From assembly GCA_024699575.1 (NCBI GenBank), contig JAILPF010000452.1:1-7431 (forward strand): a DNA stretch of 7,431 nucleotides, read 5' to 3'. Positions within the stretch are counted from its first letter, which is position 1; each line of letters opens with the position of its first letter. A model generated the notes under the pieces. That model saw only the letters and a list, made by a program, of their open reading frames with translations. It searched no databases and was not told the DNA's origin. Shown here in pieces: positions 1-6,217 of the stretch. Source of the DNA: Acetatifactor sp. (GTDB lineage: Bacteria > Bacillota > Clostridia > Lachnospirales > Lachnospiraceae). The position numbers were made by a program, and so were the translations under genes.

Positions 1-621
1 GAAATAACAGTACAGGGTGGAAGACCTCTGTATGGCACAGAATTCACAATTCCTACCGATCGTATCGTGGCGGGGACTTACCTGTTTGCCACTGTTGCGA
101 CGGGAGGTTGCACTCTTTTGGAGCATGCGCCTGTTATGCAGCTTGATGCCACAATCCGTGTTGCTGAGAAAATGGGAGCAGTTTGCCATATCTGTAGCGA
201 GGGTCTCTTTATTCAGGCACCCGAGAGACCAAAGGCTGTGGAGATAATTTCTACAGCACCGTATCCGGGGTTCCCTACAGATTTGCAGTCGATGGCGTTG
301 GTGACAGCCACATTGGCAGATGGCATGACGGTAATCCGTGAGAACATTTTTGAAAACCGTTTTCGAATTGTTGATGAGCTGATGAAAATGGGAGCTAATA
401 TTCAAATGATGAATGCAGGCTGTGCGCGAATCGACGGAGTGGAGCGATTAAAAGGAACGACAATGACTGCAAGGGAGTTGCGCGGTGGTGCGGCACTTTT
501 AATTGCAGCAACGGCGGCAAAGGGAAAGAGTACGATAAGCGGCTGTAAATACATTTACAGAGGATACGAGAGAATTGAAAATGACCTCAGAGAGTTAGGA
601 GCGAGGATTGCTGGTGTATAG
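1..621 (+). CDS. murA: UDP-N-acetylglucosamine 1-carboxyvinyltransferase, C-terminal part (5' end outside window)
   Basis: MurA transfers enolpyruvate from PEP to UDP-GlcNAc in the cytoplasm, the first committed step of peptidoglycan synthesis. The frame is open from base 1, so the gene is cut by the window edge. About 206 residues are present, roughly half of the usual 415-440. Visible family signatures, numbered from the edge, are PTDRIVAGTY (18-27), YPGFPTDLQ with the substrate-binding/catalytic Asp at 94, ENIFENRF with Arg120, and the ELRGGAALLIA segment with Arg161. These correspond to E. coli Asp305, Arg331 and Arg397. The PEP-binding cysteine loop lies upstream of the window and cannot be checked. 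The end overlaps the divIB start by 14 bp, indicating one operon. The GTG at 67 is an internal codon, not the start. Many Firmicutes carry two paralogs (MurA and MurAB/MurZ), and which one this is cannot be told from this fragment. Confidence 0.96.
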   Translation, partial: EITVQGGRPLYGTEFTIPTDRIVAGTYLFATVATGGCTLLEHAPVMQLDATIRVAEKMGAVCHICSEGLFIQAPERPKAVEIISTAPYPGFPTDLQSMALVTATLADGMTVIRENIFENRFRIVDELMKMGANIQMMNAGCARIDGVERLKGTTMTARELRGGAALLIAATAAKGKSTISGCKYIYRGYERIENDLRELGARIAGV

Positions 622-1351
622 AAACGGAAAGAAAACATGGATAAAGATACTGATTGTATTTGTTGGAATTGCTTTGATTTTTGGAGTGTTATTATATCTT
701 AAGGAAACATATACAATCAAAACAGTCTATGTAGAGGGAAATTTGCATTATTCAGAGGATGAAATCAAGTCAATTGTCATGGATGGACCATTTGGTGACA
801 ATTCCCTGTTCCTTTCATTTAAATATAAGAACAGGGGAGCGGAGGATATCCCGTTTGTCGACGTGATGGATGTAAGCATTTTGTCCCCGGATACGATTAA
901 GATTACAGTGTTTGAAAAGGCACTGGCGGGCTATGTCAAATATATGGATACCTATATGTATTTTGACAAGGATGGATATGTGGTTGAAAACTCTGCCATA
1001 AGAACTGTCGGCATTCCACAGATTACAGGATTGCAATTCGATCATGTCGTATTAGGTGAACCGCTGCCGGTCGAGAATCAGGAAGTTTTTGGAACAATTT
1101 TAAAATTAACCAAATTGTTGAATAAATATGATTTGTCAGCGGACAAGATTTATTTTTACGCTTTTTCGGAAGTGACCATGTATTTTGGCAATGTGAAGGT
1201 CGCGCTTGGCAGCGATACTGCCAATTTGGAGGACAAGATTATGTTGCTTCCGGAATTCCTGCCGGACCTCGAAGGAAAGAGCGGAACGCTTCAGATGGAG
1301 ACCTATGAGGAGGGGAATGCAAAGTTCACTTTTAAGCCGGATGCGAGTTAA
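608..1351 (+). CDS. divIB: Cell division protein DivIB/FtsQ
   Basis: A bitopic membrane protein of the divisome that bridges early and late septal proteins with FtsL/DivIC. The 247 residues show a short basic cytoplasmic tail, one transmembrane helix (about 12-31), then an extracytoplasmic POTRA-type domain starting at YTIKTVYVEGN (35-45) with the SEDEI segment. This is followed by the typical FEKALAGYVKY ... FDKDGYVVENS beta-domain block. The start is uncertain. TTG608 has AGGAG 6 nt upstream, while in-frame GTG614 has GAGG 7 nt upstream; both place the ribosome site inside murA. Overlap with murA implies translational coupling. No terminator is visible after the stop, so upstream transcription may continue into ftsZ. 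The family assignment rests on architecture and the FEKALAGYVKY block; sequence conservation in this family is low. Confidence 0.9.
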   Translation: MLVYRNGKKTWIKILIVFVGIALIFGVLLYLKETYTIKTVYVEGNLHYSEDEIKSIVMDGPFGDNSLFLSFKYKNRGAEDIPFVDVMDVSILSPDTIKITVFEKALAGYVKYMDTYMYFDKDGYVVENSAIRTVGIPQITGLQFDHVVLGEPLPVENQEVFGTILKLTKLLNKYDLSADKIYFYAFSEVTMYFGNVKVALGSDTANLEDKIMLLPEFLPDLEGKSGTLQMETYEEGNAKFTFKPDAS

Positions 1352-1381
1352 AAAAAGCTATGCAATTTCTAAAAAAATATG

Positions 1382-1410
1382 TTGATTAATTTGTAAAATA
1401 ATTATATGAT
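1382..1410 (+). promoter_or_regulatory. Probable sigma-A promoter for ftsZ
   Basis: TTGATT (1382-1387) and TATGAT (1405-1410) are separated by 17 bp in the AT-rich gap between divIB and ftsZ. Each hexamer has one mismatch from consensus and the spacing is optimal. Transcription would start near 1417, leaving a leader of about 55 nt before the ftsZ start. No Spo0A box was seen here, unlike the second ftsZ promoter known in Bacillus subtilis. Confidence 0.7.
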
Positions 1411-1458
1411 AGTTTATGTGAAGTTAATTAGATGGAGTAGAATACTCTGTTTTGAAAG

Positions 1459-1464
1459 AGGAGG
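1459..1464 (+). promoter_or_regulatory. Ribosome binding site that decides the ftsZ start
   Basis: AGGAGG lies 8 nt upstream of TTG1473. An upstream in-frame TTG at 1452 would place this site inside the coding region and has no comparable site in front of it. This fixes the start at 1473. Confidence 0.85.
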
Positions 1465-1472
1465 ATTTACCC

Positions 1473-2660
1473 TTGCTGGAGATTAAGACGAATGATGCTG
1501 AATCTGCTGCTAAGATTATCGTTGTTGGTGTCGGCGGAGCAGGTAATAATGCTGTAAATAGAATGATTGATGGTCAGATTGACGGTGTAGATTTTATTGG
1601 AATGAATACAGATAAGCAGGCTTTGCAGTTGTGCAAGGCACCGAAGCTTCTTCAGATTGGCGAGAAGCTTACAAAAGGACTTGGTGCCGGTGCGAAACCT
1701 GAGGTTGGTGAGAAGGCTGCCGAGGAGAGTACAGAGGAGATTTCAGCTGCATTGAAAGGTGCGGATATGGTATTTGTCACTTGCGGTATGGGTGGCGGAA
1801 CCGGTACAGGAGCTGCTCCTGTAGTGGCCAAGCTTGCAAAAGATATGGGTATTTTGACTGTCGGAGTAGTGACCAAGCCTTTCCGCTTCGAAGCAAAAGC
1901 CCGTATGGTGAATGCTCTCGGCGGTATTGAAAGAATCAAAGAGAATGTAGATACCTTAATTGTGATTCCCAACGATAAGTTGCTTGAAATTGTTGACAGA
2001 CGTACGACGATGCCGGAGGCTTTAAAGAAAGCGGATGAAGTATTGCAGCAGGCAGTACAGGGAATTACTGATTTGATTAACGTTCCTTCTGTTATCAATC
2101 TGGATTTCGCAGATGTTCAGACTGTAATGAAGGACAAGGGTATTGCACATATCGGTATCGGAGAAGGCAAAGGTGATGATAAGGCTCTTGAAGCTGTTAA
2201 GATGGCTGTGGAAAGTCCTTTGCTTGAGACAACTATTTCCGGTGCAACCCATGTGATTATTAATGTTTCCGGAGATATTACACTGGCAGATGCCGCAGAT
2301 GCAGCGGATTATGTTCGTGAGCTGGCAGGAGAAGAGGTAAATGTTATCTTTGGTGCTATGTATGATGAGACTAAGGCAGACTCCTGTACAATTACTGTAA
2401 TTGCGACCGGCCTTGAAGATGTTTCAAGTAATAATGTGCAGACCAGAATGGGCGCCGGTGCATCTTATCGTCAGCCGACAGCACATATTACACCCAGTTC
2501 ATTGAAGGGAATGGCATTTCAGCCTTCTTCAACAGGAACTGCTCAGCCGGGTGTACAGCCGACGGTTAGACCGATTTCAGGAATTCAAAAGCCGACGGAT
2601 ATCCGTAGTTCTGTCGAGGAGAAATCCTTGAAGATTCCTGATTTTCTTCAGAGAAAATAA
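1473..2660 (+). CDS. ftsZ: Cell division GTPase FtsZ
   Basis: Tubulin-like GTPase that polymerises into the Z ring at midcell, and at the polar septum during sporulation. The 395-residue protein starts at TTG1473, giving the N-terminus MLEIKTN. It shows the nucleotide-binding [13 protein letters not shown] (19-31), NTDKQAL (45-51), the tubulin signature GGGTGTG (107-113), and the synergy-loop residues NLDFADV (209-215) that complete the GTPase site of the next subunit. A variable linker (about 325-383) leads to the conserved C-terminal peptide KIPDFLQRK, which in other bacteria binds FtsA, SepF and ZapA-like partners. Length is normal. The gene has its own probable promoter and is closed by a strong terminator, so it can be expressed apart from spoIIGA. 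Confidence 0.99.
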   Translation: MLEIKTNDAESAAKIIVVGVGGAGNNAVNRMIDGQIDGVDFIGMNTDKQALQLCKAPKLLQIGEKLTKGLGAGAKPEVGEKAAEESTEEISAALKGADMVFVTCGMGGGTGTGAAPVVAKLAKDMGILTVGVVTKPFRFEAKARMVNALGGIERIKENVDTLIVIPNDKLLEIVDRRTTMPEALKKADEVLQQAVQGITDLINVPSVINLDFADVQTVMKDKGIAHIGIGEGKGDDKALEAVKMAVESPLLETTISGATHVIINVSGDITLADAADAADYVRELAGEEVNVIFGAMYDETKADSCTITVIATGLEDVSSNNVQTRMGAGASYRQPTAHITPSSLKGMAFQPSSTGTAQPGVQPTVRPISGIQKPTDIRSSVEEKSLKIPDFLQRK

Positions 2661-2675
2661 TATTTGATTTCAGTG

Positions 2676-2704
2676 AACCTGTCCCGTTTGGGGCAGGTTT
2701 TTTT
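2676..2704 (+). terminator. Intrinsic terminator of ftsZ
   Basis: A 10-bp stem (AACCTGTCCC at 2676-2685 with GGGGCAGGTT at 2690-2699, one G-U pair) has a 4-nt GTTT loop and is followed by an uninterrupted T run to 2704. It begins 15 bp after the ftsZ stop and separates the division gene from the sporulation operon. Confidence 0.93.
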
Positions 2705-2746
2705 GTTGCAAATTTTTGGATAAAAAAAGAAAATCCCCCTTTCTTT

Positions 2747-2753
2747 TTTGACA
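2747..2753 (-). promoter_or_regulatory. Putative Spo0A box overlapping the spoIIGA -35
   Basis: Read on the minus strand the bases are TGTCAAA, one mismatch from the 0A box TGTCGAA, within a longer TTTTGTCAAAA context. It coincides with the -35 hexamer of the 21-bp-spaced promoter. In B. subtilis spoIIG the proximal Spo0A site also overlaps the -35. A second tandem box 10-11 bp upstream is not obvious. The site is AT-rich, so chance occurrence is possible. Confidence 0.5.
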
Positions 2754-2780
2754 AAATTTGTGAGACCAGAGAGGTATAAT
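2748..2780 (+). promoter_or_regulatory. Spo0A-type sigma-A promoter of spoIIGA-sigE with 21-bp spacer
   Basis: Perfect hexamers TTGACA (2748-2753) and TATAAT (2775-2780) are separated by 21 bp instead of 17. The B. subtilis spoIIG promoter is known for an overlong spacer of about 22 bp that makes it depend on phosphorylated Spo0A. Transcription would start near 2787, giving a short leader of about 16 nt that holds the ribosome site. The same TATAAT contains the ATG at 2779, which therefore cannot be the start of an mRNA made from this promoter. Confidence 0.8.
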
Positions 2781-2802
2781 GAGTGTGAAAGGAAAGAACA
2801 CT

Positions 2803-3618
2803 ATGTATTACGAATTATACTTCGACAGTCTGTTCGCAGTTAACTTTTTCATGAATCTCTGCGCTCTGCTATTGGCAGAGCAGACGCTTTGGTGTGTGGG
2901 AAAGAAGAGTAGATTGATTATGGGGGCTTTGGCAGGGGCAACTTTTTATTTTGTGCCTTTTCTGGTCGACGGGTTGGGCAGGATTGGGCAGGTGATAATA
3001 GGAACCATAGGTGTGCTTTTTGTTATATTTATTGCATTCCCAATCCCTGATTTTCACTCTTTTATTTTAGTTTTAGAGCGTTTTTTTTATTATACATTTT
3101 TGTTGGGTGGAATTTGTCTTTTGGGAGATAAACTCTTTAGAGGAATATGGGGAAAAGTTGGGAGTGGAGTTCTGTTCTGCATTATCTATTCGGGAAAGAG
3201 AAAAAGGGGGAAAAGGAAGGAAAATCTGTGCAAGGTTACCTTGATTTGCGGAACAAATAAGCTTGTGCTGAATGGGTTTATAGATTCCGGAAACAGTCTG
3301 GTGGAACCGATTAGCGGAAAACCGGTATCGATTGTGGAAAAAGGGATTCTGCAAAATTTGTGGAGTGAGGAGCCGTTATATAGAGCGGTGCCTTATCATA
3401 GCATCGGGAAACGGAGGGGAATACTAAAAGGATATTGTGTCCCGGAAATCAGGGTGGAGGCGCAGAATGGGGTGAAAATATGCAAAAATGTGTACCTTGC
3501 AGCGTGTGAAGAATATGTAGCGTTAGATGAAAGCAAATTGGGAGAGGAGCAAGTGCGTGTGATATTAAATCCGGCTCTGCTTTATGAAAAGAAAGAAAGG
3601 AAGAGAAGAGTAATATGA
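2803..3618 (+). CDS. spoIIGA: Sporulation sigma-E processing peptidase SpoIIGA
   Basis: Membrane aspartic protease that removes the pro-sequence of sigma-E in the mother cell after asymmetric septation. The N-terminal half (about 9-128) has four or five hydrophobic segments, then a basic linker KRKRGKRK (132-139). The C-terminal half carries the protease block [12 protein letters not shown] with catalytic Asp161, equivalent to Asp183 of B. subtilis, then [15 protein letters not shown] and a VILNPALL end. ATG2803 is chosen because AAAGGA (2788-2793) lies 9 nt upstream and the protein then begins [11 protein letters not shown]. The in-frame ATG2779 lies inside the promoter -10. At 271 residues it is shorter than the 309 of B. 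subtilis. Its stop overlaps the sigE start as ATGA, coupling protease and substrate. Confidence 0.95.
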   Translation: MYYELYFDSLFAVNFFMNLCALLLAEQTLWCVGKKSRLIMGALAGATFYFVPFLVDGLGRIGQVIIGTIGVLFVIFIAFPIPDFHSFILVLERFFYYTFLLGGICLLGDKLFRGIWGKVGSGVLFCIIYSGKRKRGKRKENLCKVTLICGTNKLVLNGFIDSGNSLVEPISGKPVSIVEKGILQNLWSEEPLYRAVPYHSIGKRRGILKGYCVPEIRVEAQNGVKICKNVYLAACEEYVALDESKLGEEQVRVILNPALLYEKKERKRRVI

Positions 3619-4352
3619 TATTAAAAGTAGCCGTTCCGGGGAAAATGCAACTTCGGATTGTGAGACGTGAAAAACGCATTTTTAGTAAAAAAGGTGAAAT
3701 TCATTACATAGGTGGTGCGGATGTATTGCCACCTCCGCTGGAAACAGAGAAAGAAAATAGCGTAATCAGCGATTTGGGGACAGAGTATGAGGATGAAGCG
3801 AAGGCTATTTTGATTGAACACAATCTCAGACTGGTGGTATATATCGCTAAAAAGTTTGATAATACAGGTGTCGGTGTCGAGGATTTGATTTCAATCGGAA
3901 CAATTGGATTGATCAAATCTATCAACACATTCAATCCACAGAAAAACATTAAGCTTGCAACCTATGCTTCCAGATGTATAGAGAATGAGATATTGATGTA
4001 TTTGAGGAGGAACAGTAAAACCAAGCTGGAAGTATCTATCGATGAACCGCTGAATGTAGATTGGGACGGAAATGAGCTATTATTGTCTGATATTCTGGGA
4101 ACGGAGGAAGATGTAATCTACCGGGATATGGAGACGGAAGTGGAGCGTAAGCTTCTTATGGGGGCAATCGAAAAATTGTCGGAGAGAGAAAAGACAATTA
4201 TAAAACTCAGATTCGGCTTGGACAATAGAGATGGAAATGAGATGACACAGAAGGAGGTAGCGGGTTTTTTGGGAATCTCACAATCTTATATTTCACGTCT
4301 GGAAAAAAAGATAATGAGACAGTTGAAAAAAGAGATGAGTAGTCACATTTAA
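3615..4352 (+). CDS. sigE: RNA polymerase sporulation sigma factor sigma-E (pro-form)
   Basis: First mother-cell-specific sigma factor. The 245-residue protein contains the sigma-E landmarks [13 protein letters not shown] (30-42), [17 protein letters not shown] (65-81), [11 protein letters not shown] (92-102), [20 protein letters not shown] (region 2.4, 113-132), [17 protein letters not shown] (143-159) and the region 4.2 helix-turn-helix [20 protein letters not shown] (211-230). Residues 1 to about 29 form the pro-sequence expected to be removed by SpoIIGA; it is strongly basic (Arg14, 17, 18, 21; Lys20, 25, 26). There is no strong ribosome site close to the start. The 4-bp ATGA overlap with spoIIGA suggests expression by translational coupling from the Spo0A-type promoter. 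No terminator was found after the stop. Confidence 0.98.
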   Translation: MILKVAVPGKMQLRIVRREKRIFSKKGEIHYIGGADVLPPPLETEKENSVISDLGTEYEDEAKAILIEHNLRLVVYIAKKFDNTGVGVEDLISIGTIGLIKSINTFNPQKNIKLATYASRCIENEILMYLRRNSKTKLEVSIDEPLNVDWDGNELLLSDILGTEEDVIYRDMETEVERKLLMGAIEKLSEREKTIIKLRFGLDNRDGNEMTQKEVAGFLGISQSYISRLEKKIMRQLKKEMSSHI

Positions 4353-4354
4353 GC

Positions 4355-4382
4355 TTGGCAAGAGTGGGGAAAATGTTATATA
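4355..4382 (+). promoter_or_regulatory. Probable sigma-A promoter for the 4446-4730 / vanZ pair
   Basis: TTGGCA (4355-4360) and TATATA (4377-4382) are 16 bp apart, with an extended -10 TG at 4374-4375. It starts 3 bp after the sigE stop. The likely transcript starts near 4389 and would allow the two downstream genes to be expressed outside sporulation. Confidence 0.5.
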
Positions 4383-4445
4383 CTTATAGAGTATTGTCAG
4401 AAAGGTTTGATAGAGCAAATGATAGTTCGTGAAGATATATTGTCC

Positions 4446-4730
4446 ATGGAATATTTGAAGAAAACAGAGTTTACCGGTTGCCATAAAGGAATGCGTTATC
4501 GTCTGGAAGGAGTTTCGGATGCTGAGGGCGGGAAGAAGCTGAGGGTGACTGTGTGGCCGGAGCCGTTTAATTTTTTAAAAACACCGGATAGCGAGAAAAC
4601 AAGCATGATGTTTTCCTTTGATGAGGATGGAGTTGTTGATGCTGTCGCGTGGATGAACGATCGGCTGTTTGAAGATAAGGATAAATGGGAGCATGCTTCA
4701 GAAAACTGGATGAATTATACGCTTGACTGA
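4446..4730 (+). CDS. Small soluble protein of unknown function
   Basis: I do not recognise a characterised family. From ATG4446 it encodes 94 residues; in-frame ATG4419 would add nine. Neither has a strong ribosome site (GAAGA 10 nt before 4446, AAAGG 13 nt before 4419), so the start is uncertain. The protein is soluble, with no signal peptide or membrane helix, and is acidic toward the end. Notable stretches are YLKKTEFTGCHKGMRYRLEG, then VTVWPEPFNFLKTP, then an aromatic- and acid-rich tail with AVAWMNDRLFEDKDKWEH. The proline-aromatic VWPEPF core and regular composition suggest a real compact domain, not a chance frame. It lies between sigE and vanZ, 33 bp before the latter, probably in one transcript. 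I have an impression of similar hypothetical proteins in Lachnospiraceae but could not check it. Confidence 0.75.
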   Translation: MEYLKKTEFTGCHKGMRYRLEGVSDAEGGKKLRVTVWPEPFNFLKTPDSEKTSMMFSFDEDGVVDAVAWMNDRLFEDKDKWEHASENWMNYTLD

Positions 4731-4763
4731 CAAATACTTATCTGAAGTGTTTGGAGAAATAAA

Positions 4764-5486
4764 ATGACGAAGTATATTATAAAGGATTTATCTGCAGTGT
4801 TCGGCTATCTTCCCTATGGTGTGGCCGGAGGCGTGCTTGCTTTTGTTGTGCTTTCTCTGTTGAATTCTTTGCGGTGCAAGAAAGGAAAACGCCTGTTTTC
4901 GGTTCCGGCGGGGACACTGTTTTTTATGTATATTGTGATTATGCTGTTTATCACATTTTTGTCCAGAGAGAGTGGAAGCAGAGTCGGAGTGGATATGGAA
5001 CTGTTTTCCACGTGGGGAATTAACAAGAGAAACAATGCATATGTGTTGGAGAATATCATGCTCTTTGTACCTTATGGGTTTCTGGGAGCGTGTACGCTTT
5101 TGACAGCCAGAAATTTTTTCCCCTGTCTGTTTCTGGGATTGTTTACCAGTGTGGAAATAGAATACATGCAGATGGTGACGAAACGAGGCTTTTTCCAGAT
5201 TGATGATATTTTGACCAATACTCTTGGAGCGGTAATCGGATACTTCATTTTTATGATGATTTTTGGGCGAAAAGCCCGTGAAAAAGAGGGAAATCTACAT
5301 TGGTCCGTCCGGGTTTTTCAGATACCGACGATATTATTGTTGATTGCAATTATGCTGTATCTTATTGCTGTGACAGGTATCTGCCCGACGGATGCGGAAG
5401 GATGGCTTAAGCCGTTAGATGCCCTCGCATGGCGCGAAGTGCATTTTTTTCCAGACGGGACACCTGGGCTTGAGAGATACCGATAA
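4764..5486 (+). CDS. VanZ-family membrane protein
   Basis: An integral membrane protein of the VanZ-like family; VanZ itself gives low-level teicoplanin resistance by an unsettled mechanism, and most homologues have no assigned role. The 240 residues show hydrophobic segments at about 15-34, 48-66, 95-115, 117-130, 148-167 and 185-206. The family motifs are SRESGSR (67-73), ENIMLFVPYGF (96-106), VEIEYMQ (130-136) and RGFFQIDDILTNTLGAVIGY (141-160). ATG4764 has GGAG 7 nt upstream. The last 26 residues (215-240) are encoded antisense to the 3' end of sigG, an 80-bp overlap; they follow the final membrane segment and look like an uncommitted tail, so the stop may have drifted downstream. The gene is probably cotranscribed with the preceding small gene. 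A sporulation role is possible from position only. Confidence 0.88.
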   Translation: MTKYIIKDLSAVFGYLPYGVAGGVLAFVVLSLLNSLRCKKGKRLFSVPAGTLFFMYIVIMLFITFLSRESGSRVGVDMELFSTWGINKRNNAYVLENIMLFVPYGFLGACTLLTARNFFPCLFLGLFTSVEIEYMQMVTKRGFFQIDDILTNTLGAVIGYFIFMMIFGRKAREKEGNLHWSVRVFQIPTILLLIAIMLYLIAVTGICPTDAEGWLKPLDALAWREVHFFPDGTPGLERYR

Positions 5487-6189
5487 AATCAGCAACCTCC
5501 ATCTGTGTTTTCCCTTCAAAGAAGCGCAACTGGATGATTTCACGTTCTCTGGGACTTAATTTTTTCATGGATTCACTGAGGGAGAGATGTTCAACCCACA
5601 TCTCTTCCTTGTTTTTCTTGTCGCTGATTTGATCCATCACGTAGAGAGTATCTCCACCATCTGTAAAAATAGGCTCATAGAGACTCATGGGGTTTTGGAT
5701 TGCATCCATGGCGTAGGCAATATCTTCTTTGGATATGCCGATTTCAGCGGAAATCTCCTCGATAGTAGGCTCCTTCAGATTTTTACGCATTAGGGCTTCC
5801 TTGGTGTAAATTGCTTTATACGCGATATCTTTCAAGGAACGGGATACACGGATGCTGCTGCTGTTGTCCCGCAAAAATCTACGGATTTCTCCAAGAATCA
5901 TAGGGACTGCATAAGTGGAAAATTTTACCTGGAGCGTGGAATCGAAATTATCAATCGCCTTGATCAGACCGATACATCCGATTTGAAATAAATCGTCTAC
6001 ATTTTCGTTGGTAGAAGAAAAACGTTTAATCACACTGAGTACAAGACGAAGATTCCCTTCAATATAAGCCTCTCTTGCTGATAAATCCCCTTCCTTAATT
6101 CTTTCAAAAAGTGCTTCCTTCTCCGCAGGTTTTAAGAGAGGAAGCTTTGCTGTATTCACTCCACAGATTTCTACTTTCCCCAAAGCCAT
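5407..6189 (-). CDS. sigG: RNA polymerase sporulation sigma factor sigma-G
   Basis: Late forespore-specific sigma factor. The 260-residue product equals the B. subtilis length and carries the sigma-G N-terminal hallmark KVEICGVNTAKLP (5-17). It then has GNLRLVLSVIKRF (45-57), DDLFQIGCIGLIKAIDNFD (65-83), KFSTYAVPMILGEIRRFLRD (region 2.4, 89-108), IRVSRSLKDIAYKA (113-126), the sigma-F/G block SLYEPIFTDGGD (169-180) with YVMDQISD, and region 4.2 GKTQMEVADFIGISQAQVSRLE (226-247). The N-terminal block argues for sigma-G over sigma-F. ATG6189 is preceded by AAGGAGG at 7 nt; the frame stays open upstream to 6276, but that extension is an unlikely AT-rich sequence. The gene faces sigE instead of following it in the same direction, and its 3' end overlaps vanZ. 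Confidence 0.98.
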   Translation of the reverse strand: MALGKVEICGVNTAKLPLLKPAEKEALFERIKEGDLSAREAYIEGNLRLVLSVIKRFSSTNENVDDLFQIGCIGLIKAIDNFDSTLQVKFSTYAVPMILGEIRRFLRDNSSSIRVSRSLKDIAYKAIYTKEALMRKNLKEPTIEEISAEIGISKEDIAYAMDAIQNPMSLYEPIFTDGGDTLYVMDQISDKKNKEEMWVEHLSLSESMKKLSPREREIIQLRFFEGKTQMEVADFIGISQAQVSRLEKNALRAMRGHLTA

Positions 6190-6196
6190 TTTATTG

Positions 6197-6203
6197 CCTC
6201 CTT
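6197..6203 (-). promoter_or_regulatory. Strong ribosome binding site deciding the sigG start
   Basis: AAGGAGG on the minus strand, 7 nt before ATG6189. This rejects the longer in-frame start at 6276 and gives a protein starting MALGKVEICG. B. subtilis sigG is known to be poorly translated from its upstream read-through transcript; here the start region has an ATG and a full-strength site. Confidence 0.85.
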
Positions 6204-6217
6204 CAATGTTGTATTGG

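Noticed and set aside
1652..2098. Minus-strand open frame of 148 codons inside ftsZ
   Set aside because: It is a shadow of the conserved ftsZ frame, with no ribosome site and no recognisable protein features.
4355..4363. CTTGGCAAG inverted repeat after sigE as a possible terminator
   Set aside because: The stem is only three base pairs with no T run; it cannot terminate transcription.
5404..5413. Perfect 10-bp palindrome GGCTTAAGCC at the sigG stop
   Set aside because: It has no loop and no T run in either direction, so it is not a terminator; short palindromes of this size occur by chance.
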